Program-made: the position numbers and the translations under genes
Origin: Pseudorasbora parva
Taxonomy: Eukaryota; Chordata; Actinopteri; Cypriniformes; Gobionidae
Direction of reading: 5' to 3'
Assembly (NCBI RefSeq): GCF_024679245.1
Contig: NC_090177.1
Location: 45,068,518-45,132,517, forward strand
DNA length: 64,000 nt
Shown: positions 11,187-23,992 of the stretch, piece after piece
Layout of the letters: each line of letters starts with the position of its first letter
How positions within the stretch are numbered: the first letter of the stretch is position 1
The notes under the pieces: model-generated
What the model was told of the DNA's origin: nothing
Databases searched by the model: none
Seen by the model: the letters and a program-made list of their open reading frames with translations, nothing else

Positions 11187-13546
11187 CAAGCAGCCATTAT
11201 CGGGGCCAAGCGCAAAGAAGAAGACAAGACATGCCAGCATGGCTGGAAGTCTCAAGCCAACTGCAACAATGAGCCATTAAGGACCTATTAAGTTGATTTT
11301 AGGCAAAATAGCAGTCAAATTTTAAATACAGTCAATAATAATGGTTTAATGGTTTATCACTTTCGACCAATAGGTGTCACTGTTACGAAACTGATGTGGT
11401 TTAGTCAGATTGAGATGACAATGACACATGCAAAGTTTGGTGTCAATATGTCAAAGCATTGCAGAGATACAGCCTCAAGAGTAATTTTTGCATCATGGCT
11501 CAACTCTGTTGCAGTGGTATATGAAAACTGTTTTGTCTATCAATCCGAAATCCATAAGTATTTGTCAGCATGGTCTGAAGACGATACGGATCAATTTTGG
11601 TGAAAATCGGACAAACGGTCTAGGATGAGTTTGAAAAAGTAGATTTTTAACAAATAACAAGACGGAGCACAGATATGTTTGCAAAATATGGCAAAATTGG
11701 TATCTATCTTCTCGGCATGAGCCAATGAATGTATTATGACCAGTCTCATTACAATAGGCTAATTTAATCAAAAGTTATTAGCATTTTTGTACATTTTATT
11801 ACAACTTTTGAGCACAAGGTGGCGCTGCCCCGAAACTTTTTGAATATCTTCGGGACATAGAGCGGAAGACACATACCGAGTTTTGTAACGATACACTAGT
11901 GCATTCTTAAATTATAGCATTAGCATTTTAAACCGTAATACTGCATTGAAGTCAATGGGAATTTCATGTTTTGTTTTATTATAGCGCCACCAAGAGGCAC
12001 AATCCCACCAATTTTTTTATGTGTCCTCGTAGTGAGCCCATACATATGTGTGTTAAGTTTGGTGAAAATATTTCATTTTGTTTTGGAGTTATAGACATTT
12101 ATATGAAAAAACACGTAAAAAATGACTGACACCTGACTTTGATTGGATTTTACTACCCCTTACTATCAATATTTTGAGATTTGGGCATTAGCGTATAGCT
12201 ATCGACCTATGTTTCCGAACTTCTGAGGCTGGTTTCGTCTCGATCGGACTAGCGGTTTCGAAGATATCAGCAAATGTTTTTTAAGCACTAAATTACAACT
12301 CTGCGCAAACCATATGCCGAAACCTGGCAAGTCTGGTATCGTTGGAGTCGGCAAGGATTCAGGAGACCAAAAAACACACTCCCATCAAAATATGTCAACC
12401 ACACCCAAAGTTATAAGCGTTTGAAAAAAAAAATTCTCCACTAGGTGGCGCTGTTTCGAAACTTCTCAGGCTACTTCAGGGCATCGTGGTGATGACCCAT
12501 ACCAAGTTTCATAACAATCTGTTCATGCGTTCATAAAATACAGCATTTTTGCACATAATTCAAAATGGCCGACATCCAAAATGGCCGACATGGTAAAATT
12601 GGATACCAGTCGACTCGGCATGACGCCCTGAATCTAATGAGACCAATTTTATGATTTTTGGATAAACGGTTCAGAAGTTATAAGCCAAAATAGGCATTTT
12701 TCGTATCTCCGGACAGGTAGGTGGCGCTGCGCCGAAACGCTGCATGTTGCTTCAAGTCATGCTTGTGATGACATGTACCAAGGTTGGTTTGAATACGATA
12801 AAGCGTTGCGGAGATATAGCCTTTAGTGTGTTTTTGCAACCTCCACGTAAAATTTGTTTGTGCGTTTATTGAAAACGATTGGACGAATCAACTTGAATTC
12901 CATAACTTTTTGTCAACATGCTCTGAAGATGATCTGTTTCAATTTTCGTGAAAATCGGAGCAACGGCCTAGGAGGAGTTCGAAAAAGTAGGTTTTTCAGA
13001 AAATTCAAAATGGCGGGAAAATTTGCATACCGGAAAATGACATCATAGGGTGAAATCGAATCGGCTTGAGCCAAGGAATCCGATGAAAAAAGAATTTTGT
13101 TTCTAGCCCTTAGGGGTCAAAAGTTATAAGCATAAATATGAGTGAAACTTTGGACAGGTGGTGGCGCTAGAGGGATTGAGTTAGAGGCACCAAATTTGCT
13201 ATAGTGACAGCTCAGACTGGCCTCTATGAGTGTGCCAAATTTCACAACTTTTTACCATACGGTTCTATGGGCTGCCAGAGACTCCTATGGCGGAAGAAGC
13301 AGAATAATAATAATAGGAACACTAACGATTTCAATAGGTGCCTCCGCACCTTCGGTGCTTGGCCCCTAATAATAGGAACACTAACGATTTCAATAGGTGC
13401 CTCCGCACCTTCGGTGCTTGGCCCCTAATAATAGGAACACTAACGATTTCAATAGGTGCCTCCGCACCTTCGGTGCTTGGCCCCTAATAATAGGAACACT
13501 AACGATTTCAATAGGTGCCTCCGCACCTTCGGTGCTTGGCCCCTAA
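11187..13546 (+). repeat. Macrosatellite unit 6, haplotype B
   Basis: B-type with the rare change TTTTGAGCACAAGGTGG (usual TTTTGACCACAAGG), shared only with unit 17. The change destroys one base of the first CTCF-like core. Private changes include GTGTGTTAAG and GGATACCAGTCG. It ends in four 59-mers. Confidence 0.95.
13311..13546 (+). repeat. 59-bp minisatellite, 4 copies (unit 6/7 junction)
   Basis: Four periods of 59. The last runs straight into the interior of unit 7 (CCCCTAA then TTTTGCATCATGG) rather than into a normal unit start. Confidence 0.95.
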
Positions 13547-15392
13547 TTTTGCATCATGGCTCAACTCTGTTGCAGTGGTATATGAAAACTGTTTTGTCTA
13601 TCAATCTGAAATCCATAACTATTTGTCAGCATGGTCTGAAGACGATACGGATCAATTTTGGTGAAAATCGGACAAACGGTCTAGGATGAGTTTGAAAAAG
13701 TAGATTTTTAACAAATAACAAGATGGAGCACAGATATGTTTGCAAAATATGGCAAAATTGGTATCTATCTTCTCGGCATGAGCCAATGAATGTATTATGA
13801 CCAGTCTCATTACAATAGGCTAATTTAATCAAAAGTTATTAGCATTTTTGTACATTTTATTACAACTTTTGACCACAAGGTGGCGCTACCCCGAAACTTT
13901 TTGAGTATCTTCAGGACATGGAGCGGAAGACACATACCGAGTTTTGTAACGATACGCTAATGCATTCGTAAATTATAGCATTAGCATTTTAAACCATAAT
14001 ACTGCATTGAAGTCAATGGGAATTTCATGTTTTGTTTTATTATAGCGCCACCAAGAGGCACAATCCCACCAATTTTTTTATGTGTCCTCATAGTGAGCCC
14101 ATACATATGTGTGTCAAGTTTGGTGAAAATATCTCATTTTGTTTTGGAGTTATAGACATTTATATGAAAAAACACGTAAAAAAGGACTGACACCTGACTT
14201 TGATTGGATTTTACTACCCCTTACTATCAATATTTTGAGATTTGGGCATTAGCGTATAGCTATCGACCTATGTTTCCGAACTTCTGAGGCTGGTTTCGTC
14301 TCGATCGGACTAGCGGTTTCGAAGATATCAGCAAATGTTTTTTAAGCACTAAATTACAACTCTGCGCAAACCATATGCCGAAACCTGGCAAGTCTGGTAT
14401 CGTTGGAGTCGGCAAGGATTCAGGAGACCAAAAAACACACTCCCATCAAAATATGTCAACCACACCCAAAGTTATAAGCGTTTGAAAAAAAAAATTCTCC
14501 ACTAGGTGGCGCTGTTTCGAAACTTCTCAGGCTACTTCAGGGCATCGTGGTGATGACCCATACCAAGTTTCATAACAATCTGTTCATGCGTTCATAAAAT
14601 ACAGCATTTTTGCACATAATTCAAAATGGCCGACATCCAAAATGGCCGACATGGTAAAATTGGATATCAGTCGACTCGGCATGACGCCCTGAATCTAATG
14701 AGACCAATTTTATGATTTTTGGATAAACGGTTCAGAAGTTATAAGCCAAAATAGGCATTTTTCGTATCTCCGGACAGGTAGGTGGCGCTGCGCCGAAACG
14801 CTGCATGTTGCTTCAAGTCATGCTTGTGATGACATGTACCAAGGTTGGTTTGAATACGATAAAGCGTTGCGGAGATATAGCCTTTAGTGTGTTTTTGCAA
14901 CCTCCACGTAAAATTTGTTTGTGCGTTTATTGGAAACGATTGGACGAATCAACTTGAATTCCATAACTTTTTGTCAACATGCTCTGAAGATGATCTGTTT
15001 CAATTTTCGTGAAAATCGGAGCAACGGCCTAGGAGGAGTTCGAAAAAGTAGGTTTTTCAGAAAATTCAAAATGGCGGGAAAATTTGCATACCGGAAAATG
15101 ACATCATAGGGTGAAATCGAATCGGCTTGAGCCAAGGAATCCGATGAAAAAAGAATTTTGTTTCTAGCCCTTAGGGGTCAAAAGTTATAAGCATAAATAT
15201 GAGTGAAACTTTGGACAGGTGGTGGCGCTAGAGGGATTGAGTTAGAGGCACCAAATTTGCTATAGTGACAGCTCAGACTGGCCTCTATGAGTGTGCCAAA
15301 TTTCACAACTTTTTACCATACGGTTCTATGGGCTGCCAGAGACTCCTATGGCGGAAGAAGAAGAAGAAGAAGCAGAATAATAAATATAGCTG
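13547..15392 (+). repeat. Macrosatellite unit 7, lacking its first ~300 bases, A/B mosaic
   Basis: The unit begins at TTTTGCATCATGGCTC, which is about 300 bases into a normal unit, so the unit start and part of the first module are missing. The first part is B, the middle is A (GGCGCTACCCC, CTTCAGGACATGG, AAAAAAGGACTGAC), and the rest is B (TTTCATAACAATCTG, GGACAGGTAGG). Unit 12 has the same switch points. Confidence 0.95.
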
Positions 15393-17531
15393 CAAGCAGC
15401 CATTATCGGGGCCAAGCGCAAAGAAGAAGACAAGACATGCCAGCATGGCTGGAAGTCTCAAGCCAACTGCAACAATGAGCCATTAAGGACCTATTAAGTT
15501 GATTTTAGGCAAAATAGCAGTCAAATTTTAAATACAGTCAATAATAATGGTTTAATGGTTTATCACTTTCGACCAATAGGTGTCACTGTTACGAAACTGA
15601 TGTGGTTTAGTCAGATTGAGATGACAATGACACATGCAAAGTTTGGTGTCAATATGTCAAAGCATTGCAGAGATACAGCCTCAAGAGTAATTTTTGCATC
15701 ATGGCTCAACTCTGTTGCAGTGGTATATGAAAACTGTTTTGTCTATCAATCCGAAATCCATAACTATTTGTCAGCATGGTCTGAAGACGATACGGATCAA
15801 TTTTGGTGAAAATCGGACAAACGGTCTAGGATGAGTTTGAAAAAGTAGGTTTTTAACAAATAACAAGACGGAGGACAGATAGGTTTGCAAAATATGGCAC
15901 AATTGGTATCCATGTTCTCGGCATGAGCCATTGACTGTATTATGACCAGTTTCATTACAATGGGTTAATTTAATCAAAAGTTATTCGCATTTCTGTACAT
16001 TTTATTACAACTTTTGACCACAAGGTGGCGCTACCCCGAAACTTTTTGAGTATCTTCAGGACATGGAGCGGAAGACACATACCGAGTTTTGTAACGATAC
16101 GCTAATGCATTCTTAAATTATAGCATTAGCATTTTAAACCATAATACTGCATTGAAGTCAATGGGAATTTCATGTTTTGTTTTATTATAGCGCCACCAAG
16201 AGGCACAATCCCACCAATTTTTTTATGTGTCCTCATAGTGAGCCCATACATATGTGTGTCAAGTTTGGTGAAAATATCTCATTTTGTTTTGGAGTTATAG
16301 ACATTTATATGAAAAAACACGTAAAAAAGGACTGACACCTGACTTTGATTGGATTTTACTACCCCTTACTATCAATATTTTGAGATTTGGGCATTAGCGT
16401 ATAGCTATCGACCTATGTTTCCGAACTTCTGAGGCTGGTTTCGTCTCGATCGGACTAGCGGTTTCGAAGATATCAGCAAATGTTTTTTAAGCACTAAATT
16501 ACAACTCTGCGCAAACCATATGCCGAAACCTGGCAAGTCTGGTATCGTTGGAGTCGGCAAGGATTCAGGAGACCAAAAAACACACTCCCATCAAAATATG
16601 TCAACCACACCCAAAGTTATAAGCGTTTGAAAAAAAAAATTCTCCACTAGGTGGCGCTGTTTCGAAACTTCTCAGGCTACTTCAGGGCATCGTGGTGATG
16701 ACCCATACCAAGTTTCATAACAATCTGTTCATGCGTTCATAAAATACAGCATTTTTGCACATAATTCAAAATGGCCGACATTCAAAATGGCCGACATGGT
16801 AAAATTGGATATCAGTCGACTCGACATGACGCCCTGAATCTAATGAGATCAATTTTATGATTTTTGGATAAACGGTTCAGAAGTTATAAGCCAAAATAGG
16901 CATTTTTCGTATCTCCGGACAGGTAGGTGGCGCTGCGCCGAAACGCTGCATGTTGCTTCAAGTCATGCTTGTGATGACATGTACCAAGGTTGGTTTGAAT
17001 ACGATAAAGCGTTGCGGAGATATAGCCTTTAGTGTGTTTTTGCAACCTCCACGTAAAATTTGTTTGTGCGTTTATTGAAAACGATTGGACGAATCAACTT
17101 GAATTCCATAACTTTTTGTCAACATGCTCTGAAGATGATCTGTTTCAATTTTCGTGAAAATCGGAGCAACGGCCTAGGAGGAGTTCGAAAAAGTAGGTTT
17201 TTCAGAAAATTCAAAATGGCGGGAAAATTTGCATACCGGAAAATGACATCATAGGGTGAAATCGAATCGGCTTGAGCCAAGGAATCCGATGAAAAAAGAA
17301 TTTTGTTTCTAGCCCTTAGGGGTCAAAAGTTATAAGCATAAATATGAGTGAAACTTTGGACAGGTGGTGGCGCTAGAGGGATTGAGTTAGAGGCACCAAA
17401 TTTGCTATAGTGACAGCTCAGACTGGCCTCTATGAGTGTGCCAAATTTCACAACTTTTTACCATACGGTTCTATGGGCTGCCAGAGACTCCTATGGCGGA
17501 AGAAGAAGAAGAAGAAGCAGAAATATAGCTG
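15393..17531 (+). repeat. Macrosatellite unit 8, A/B mosaic
   Basis: A-type up to AAAAAAGGACTGAC, then B-type from TTTCATAACAATCTG onward, with GGACAGGTAGG in place of GGACCAGTAGG. It has a private ATTCAAAATGGCCG change in the YY1-like pair near 16780. It ends in a GAA linker that joins directly to the diverged unit 9. Confidence 0.95.
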
Positions 17532-19706
17532 CAAGCAGCAATTGTCGGGGCCAAGCGAAAAGAAGACCCTAAGACATGCCAGCATAGCTAGCTGGGAGTG
17601 TAAGACCAACTGCAACAATGAGCCATTAAAGACTTAAGTTGATTTTAGGCAAAAAAGCAGTACAATTTTAAATAAAGTCAATAATAATGATTTAATGGTT
17701 TATCATTTTCGACCAATAGGTGGCACTGTTACGAAACTGATGTGGCGTAGTCAAACTGAGGTGGAAATGACACATGCAAAGTTTGGTGTCAATATGTCAA
17801 AGCATTGCAGAGATACAGCCTCAAGAGTCATTTTTGCATCATAGCTCAACTCTGTTGCAGTGGTATATGACAACTCTTTTGTTTATCAACACGAAATCCA
17901 TAATTATTTGTTCACATGGTCTGAAGACGATACGATTCAATTTTGGTGAAAATTGAACAAACGGTCTAGGACGAGTTTGAAAAAGTATGTTTTTAACCAA
18001 TAACAAGATAGAGGGCAGAAAGGTTTGCCAAATATGGACAAAATTGGTATCCATGTTCTCGGCAGGAGCCAATGAATGTGACCAGTCTCATTACAATAGG
18101 CTAATTTAATCAAAAGTTATTAGCATTTTGTACACCTTATTACAACTTTTGACCACAAGGTGGCGCTGCCCGAAAACTTTTTGAGTACCTTCAGGGCATG
18201 GAGCAGAAGACACATACTGAGTTTTGTAATGATAAGCTAATGCATTCGTTAAGTGTAACATTAGCATTTTATTCCCTAATACTGCATTGAAGTCAATGGG
18301 TATTTCATGTTTTGTTCTATTATAGCGCCACCAAGAGGCACAATCCCACCATTTTTTAAATTTTTCCTCAGTATGAGCCCATACATATACGTGTCGAGTT
18401 TGGTGAAAATATCTCATTTTGTTTTGGAGTTATAAACATTTACATGAAAAAACACGTAAAAAATGACTGACACCTGACTTTGATTGGATTTTACTACCCC
18501 TTACTATGAATATTTTGACATTTGGGTATTAGTGTATTGCTATCGACCTATGTTTCCGAACTTCTGAGGCTGGTTTCGTCTCGATCGGACTAGCGGTTTT
18601 GAAGATATCAGCTAATGTTTTTTAAGCACTAAATTACAATGCTGCGCAAACCATACGCCGAAACCTGGCAAGTCTGGTATCGTTGGACTCGGCAAGGATT
18701 CAGGAGACAAAAAAAGTTACTCCCATCCAAATATGTCAACCACACCCAAAGATATAAGCTTTTGGGAAAAAAAATTCTCCACTAGGTGGCGCTGTTTCGA
18801 AACTTCTCAGGCTACTTCAGGGCATGGTGTTGATGACCCATACCAAGTTTCGTAACAATCCGTTCATGCGTTCATAAAATACAGCATTTTAGCACATAAT
18901 TCAAAATGGCCGACAGCCAAAAAGGCAGACCTAGTAAACTTGGATATCAGTTGACTCGACATGACTCCCCGTATCTAAGGAGATACATTTCATGATTTTT
19001 GGATAAATGGTTTAGAAGTTATAAGCCAAAATAGCCCTTTTTTGAATCTCCGGACCAGTAGGGTGCACTGTGCTGAAACACTGCATGTTGCCTCAGGTCA
19101 TGCTTGTGATGACATGTGCCAAGTTTGGTTTGAATACGATAAAGCGTTGCAGAGATATGGCCTTTAGTTGTTTTTGCAACCTCTACGTAAAATTTGTTCG
19201 CACATTTATCGTAAACGATTTGAAGAATCAACATGAATTCCATAACTTTTTGTCACCATGGTCTGAAGATGATCTGGTTCAATGTTCGTGCAAATCAGAT
19301 GAACCGTCTAGGACGAGTTCGAAAAAGTAGTTTTTTTGGAAAATTAAAAATGGCGGGTAATTTTTATGACGCAAAACGACGTCATAGGGTGCAATCGAAT
19401 CGGCTTGAGCCAAGGAGTCAGAGAAAATTGGATTTTGTTTCTAGCCCTTTTAGTTCAGGAGTTATTAGCATAAACATGAGTGCAACTTTGGACTGTTGGT
19501 GGCGCTAGAGGGATTGAGTTAGAGACTCAAAATTTGCTATATTGACAGTTGTGCCTGTCCTTTATATGTGTGCCAGATTTCATCATGTTCCCGCAAGCGG
19601 TTCTATGGGCTGCCATAGACTTGTGAGCGGAAGAAGAATAATAATAATAATAGGAACGCTAACGGTTTCAATAGGTGCCTCCGCACCTTCGGTGCTTGGC
19701 CCCTAA
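17532..19706 (+). repeat. Macrosatellite unit 9, strongly diverged
   Basis: Collinear with the other units but with substitutions and small indels throughout. Diagnostic features are AGCAGCAATTGTCGGGG, AAGCGAAAAGAAGACCC, CATAGCTAGCTGGGAG, CCAATAGGTGGCACTG (the usual unit reads GGTGTCACT) and GGACCAGTAGGGTGCACTG. It most resembles unit 19. Its YY1-like pair is changed to GGCCGACAGCC / AAAAGGCAGACC. It ends in one 59-mer. Confidence 0.95.
19649..19706 (+). repeat. 59-bp minisatellite, 1 variant copy (unit 9/10 junction)
   Basis: Reads GGAACGCTAACGGTTTC in place of GGAACACTAACGATTTC. The same variant starts the cluster after unit 19, so the diverged units carry their own 59-mer type. The hairpin and CCCCTAA are intact. 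Confidence 0.93.
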
Positions 19707-21863
19707 CAAGCAGCCATTATCGGGGCCAAGCGCAAAGAAGAAGACAAGACATGCCAGCATGGCTGGAAGTCTCAAGCCAACTGCAACAATGAGCCATTAA
19801 GGACCTATTAAGTTGATTTTAGGCAAAATAGCAGTCAAATTTTAAATACAGTCAATAATAATGGTTTAATGGTTTATCACTTTCGACCAATAGGTGTCAC
19901 TGTTACGAAACTGATGTGGTTTAGTCAGATTGAGATGACAATGACACATGCAAAGTTTGGTGTCAATATGTCAAAGCATTGCAGAGATACAGCCTCAAGA
20001 GTAATTTTTGCATCATGGCTCAACTCTGTTGCAGTGGTATATGAAAACTGTTTTGTCTATCAATCCGAAATCCATAAGTATTTGTCAGCATGGTCTGAAG
20101 ACGATACGGATCAATTTTGGTGAAAATCGGACAAACGGTCTAGGATGAGTTTGAAAAAGTAGATTTTTAACAAATAACAAGATGGAGCACAGATATGTTT
20201 GCAAAATATGGCAAAATTGGTATCTATCTTCTCGGCATGAGCCAATGAATGTATTATGACCAGTCTCATTACAATAGGCTAATTTAATCAAAAGTTATTA
20301 GCATTTTTGTACATTTTATTACAACTTTTGACCACAAGGTGGCGCTGCCCCGAAACTTTTTGAATATCTTCGGGACATAGAGCGGAAGACACATACCGAG
20401 TTTTGTAATGATACACTAGTGCATTCTTAAATTATAGCATTAGCATTTTAAACCGTAATACTGCATTGAAGTCAATGGGAATTTCATGTTTTGTTTTATT
20501 ATAGCGCCACCAAGAGGCACAATCCCACCAATTTTTTTATGTGTCCTCGTAGTGAGCCCATACATATGTGTGTCAAGTTTGGTGAAAATATTTCATTTTG
20601 TTTTGGAGTTATAGACATTTATATGAAAAAACACGTAAAAAATGACTGACACCTGACTTTGATTGGATTTTACTACCCCTTACTATCAATATTTTGAGAT
20701 TTGGGCATTAGCGTATAGCTATCGACCTATGTTTCCGAACTTCTGAGGCTGGTTTCGTCTCGATCGGACTAGCGGTTTCGAAGATATCAGCAAATGTTTT
20801 TTAAGCACTAAATTACAACTCTGCGCAAACCATATGCCGAAACCTGGCAAGTCTGGTATCGTTGGAGTCGGCAAGGATTCAGGAGACCAAAAAACACACT
20901 CCCATCAAAATATGTCAACCACACCCAAAGTTATAAGCGTTTGAAAAAAAAAATTCTCCACTAGGTGGCGCTGTTTCGAAACTTCTCAGGCTACTTCAGG
21001 GCATCGTGGTGATGACCCATACCAAGTTTCATAACAATCTGTTCATGCGTTCATAAAATACAGCATTTTTGCACATAATTCAAAATGGCCGACATCCAAA
21101 ATGGCCGACATGGTAAAATTGGATATCAGTCGACTCGGCATGACGCCCTGAATCTAATGAGACCAATTTTATGATTTTTGGATAAACGGTTCAGAAGTTA
21201 TAAGCCAAAATAGGCATTTTTCGTATCTCCGGACAGGTAGGTGGCGCTGCGCCGAAACGCTGCATGTTGCTTCAAGTCATGCTTGTGATGACATGTACCA
21301 AGGTTGGTTTGAATACGATAAAGCGTTGCGGAGATATAGCCTTTAGTGTGTTTTTGCAACCTCCACGTAAAATTTGTTTGTGCGTTTATTGAAAACGATT
21401 GGACGAATCAACTTGAATTCCATAACTTTTTGTCAACATGCTCTGAAGATGATCTGTTTCAATTTTCGTGAAAATCGGAGCAACGGCCTAGGAGGAGTTC
21501 GAAAAAGTAGGTTTTTCAGAAAATTCAAAATGGCGGGAAAATTTGCATACCGGAAAATGACATCATAGGGTGAAATCGAATCGGCTTGAGCCAAGGAATC
21601 CGATGAAAAAAGAATTTTGTTTCTAGCCCTTAGGGGTCAAAAGTTATAAGCATAAATATGAGTGAAACTTTGGACAGGTGGTGGCGCTAGAGGGATTGAG
21701 TTAGAGGCACCAAATTTGCTATAGTGACAGCTCAGACTGGCCTCTATGAGTGTGCCAAATTTCACAACTTTTTACCATACGGTTCTATGGGCTGCCAGAG
21801 ACTCCTATGGCGGAAGAAGAAGAAGAAGAAGAAGAAGAAGAAGCAGAATAATAAATATAGCTG
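19707..21863 (+). repeat. Macrosatellite unit 10, haplotype B
   Basis: B-type. It starts directly on CAAGCAG after CCCCTAA, as units 1 and 18 do. It ends in one of the longest GAA linkers (about nine triplets, near 21815-21843). Confidence 0.95.
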
Positions 21864-23992
21864 CAAGCAGCCATTATCGGGGCCAAGCGCAAAGAAGAAG
21901 ACAAGACATGCCAGCATGGCTGGAAGTCTCAAGCCAACTGCAACAATGAGCCATTAAGGACCTATTAAGTTGATTTTAGGCAAAATAGCAGTCAAATTTT
22001 AAATACAGTCAATAATAATGGTTTAATGGTTTATCACTTTCGACCAATAGGTGTCACTGTTACGAAACTGATGTGGTTTAGTCAGATTGAGATGACAATG
22101 ACACATGCAAAGTTTGGTGTCAATATGTCAAAGCATTGCAGAGATACAGCCTCAAGAGTAATTTTTGCATCATGGCTCAACTCTGTTGCAGTGGTATATG
22201 AAAACTGTTTTGTCTATCAATCCGAAATCCATAACTATTTGTCGGCATGGTCTGAAGACGATACGGATCAATTTTGGTGAAAATCGGACAAACGGTCTAG
22301 GATGAGTTTGAAAAAGTAGGTTTTTAACAAATAACAAGACGGAGGACAGATAGGTTTGCAAAATATGGCACAATTGGTATCCATGTTCTCGGCATGAGCC
22401 ATTGACTGTATTATGACCAGTTTCATTACAATGGGTTAATTTAATCAAAAGTTATTCGCATTTCTGTACATTTTATTACAACTTTTGACCACAAGGTGGC
22501 GCTACCCCGAAACTTTTTGAGTATCTTCGGGACATGGAGCGGAAGACACATACCGAGTTTTGTAACGATACGCTAATGCATTCGTAAATTATAGCATTAG
22601 CATTTTAAACCGTAATACTGCATTGAAGTCAATGGGAATTTCATGTTTTGTTTTATTATAGCGCCACCAAGAGGCACAATCCCACAAATTTTTTTATGTG
22701 TCCTCGTAGTGAGCCCATACATATGTGTGTCAAGTTTGGTGAAAATATCTCATTTTGTTTTGGAGTTATAGACATTTATATGAAAAAACACGTAAAAAAG
22801 GACTGACACCTGACTTTGATTGGATTTTACTACCCCTTACTATCAATATTTTGAGATTTGGGCATTAGCGTATAGCCATCGACCTATGTTTCCGAACTTC
22901 TGAGGCTGGTTTCGTCTCGATCGGACTAGCGGTTTCGAAGATATCAGCAAATGTTTTTTAAGCACTAAATTACAACGCTGCGCAAACCATATGCCGAAAC
23001 CTGGCAAGTCTGGTATCGTTGGAGTCGGCAAGGATTCAGGAGACCAAAAAACACACTCCCATCAAAATATGTCAACCACACCCAAAGTTATAAGCGTTTG
23101 AAAAAAAAAATTCTCCACTAGGTGGCGCTGTTTCGAAACTTCTCAGGCTACTTCAGGGCATCGTGGTGATGACCCATACCAAGTTTCATAACAATCTGTT
23201 CATGCGTTCATAAAATACAGCATTTTTGCACATAATTAAAAATGGCCGACATCCAAAATGGCCGACATGGTAAAATTGGATATCAGTCGACTCGGCATGA
23301 CGCCCTGAATCTAATGAGACCAATTTTATGATTTTTGGATAAACGGTTCAGAAGTTATAAGCCAAAATAGGCATTTTTCGTATCTCCGGACAGGTAGGTG
23401 GCGCTGCGCCGAAACGCTGCATGTTGCTTCAAGTCATGCTTGTGATGACATGTACCAAGGTTGGTTTGAATACGATAAAGCGTTGCGGAGATATAGCCTT
23501 TAGTGTGTGTTTTTGCAACCTCCACGTAAAATTTGTTTGTGCGTTTATTGAAAACGATTGGACGAATCAACTTGAATTCCATAACTTTTTGTCAACATGC
23601 TCTGAAGATGATCTGTTTCAATTTTCGTGAAAATCGGAGCAACGGCCTAGGAGGAGTTCGAAAAAGTAGGTTTTTCAGAAAATTCAAAATGGCGGGAAAA
23701 TTTGCATACCGGAAAATGACATCATAGGGTGAAATCGAATCGGCTTGAGCCAAGGAATCCGATGAAAAAAGAATTTTGTTTCTAGCCCTTAGGGGTCAAA
23801 AGTTATAAGCATAAATATGAGTGAAACTTTGGACAGGTGGTGGCGCTAGAGGGATTGAGTTAGAGGCACCAAATTTGCTATAGTGACAGCTCAGACTGGC
23901 CTCTATGAGTGTGCCAAATTTCACAACTTTTTACCATACGGTTCTATGGGCTGCCAGAGACTCCTATGGCGGAAAAAGAAGAAGAATAATAA
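21864..23992 (+). repeat. Macrosatellite unit 11, A/B mosaic
   Basis: A-type in the first half (GGACAGATAGG, GGCGCTACCCC, AAAAAAGGACTG) with one B marker (CCTCGTAGTG), and B-type in the second half (TTTCATAACAATCTG, GGACAGGTAGG). It has private changes CAACGCTGCG and a 2-base insertion GTGTGTGTTTTTG near 23505. Its linker is GAAGAATAATAAC. Confidence 0.95.
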
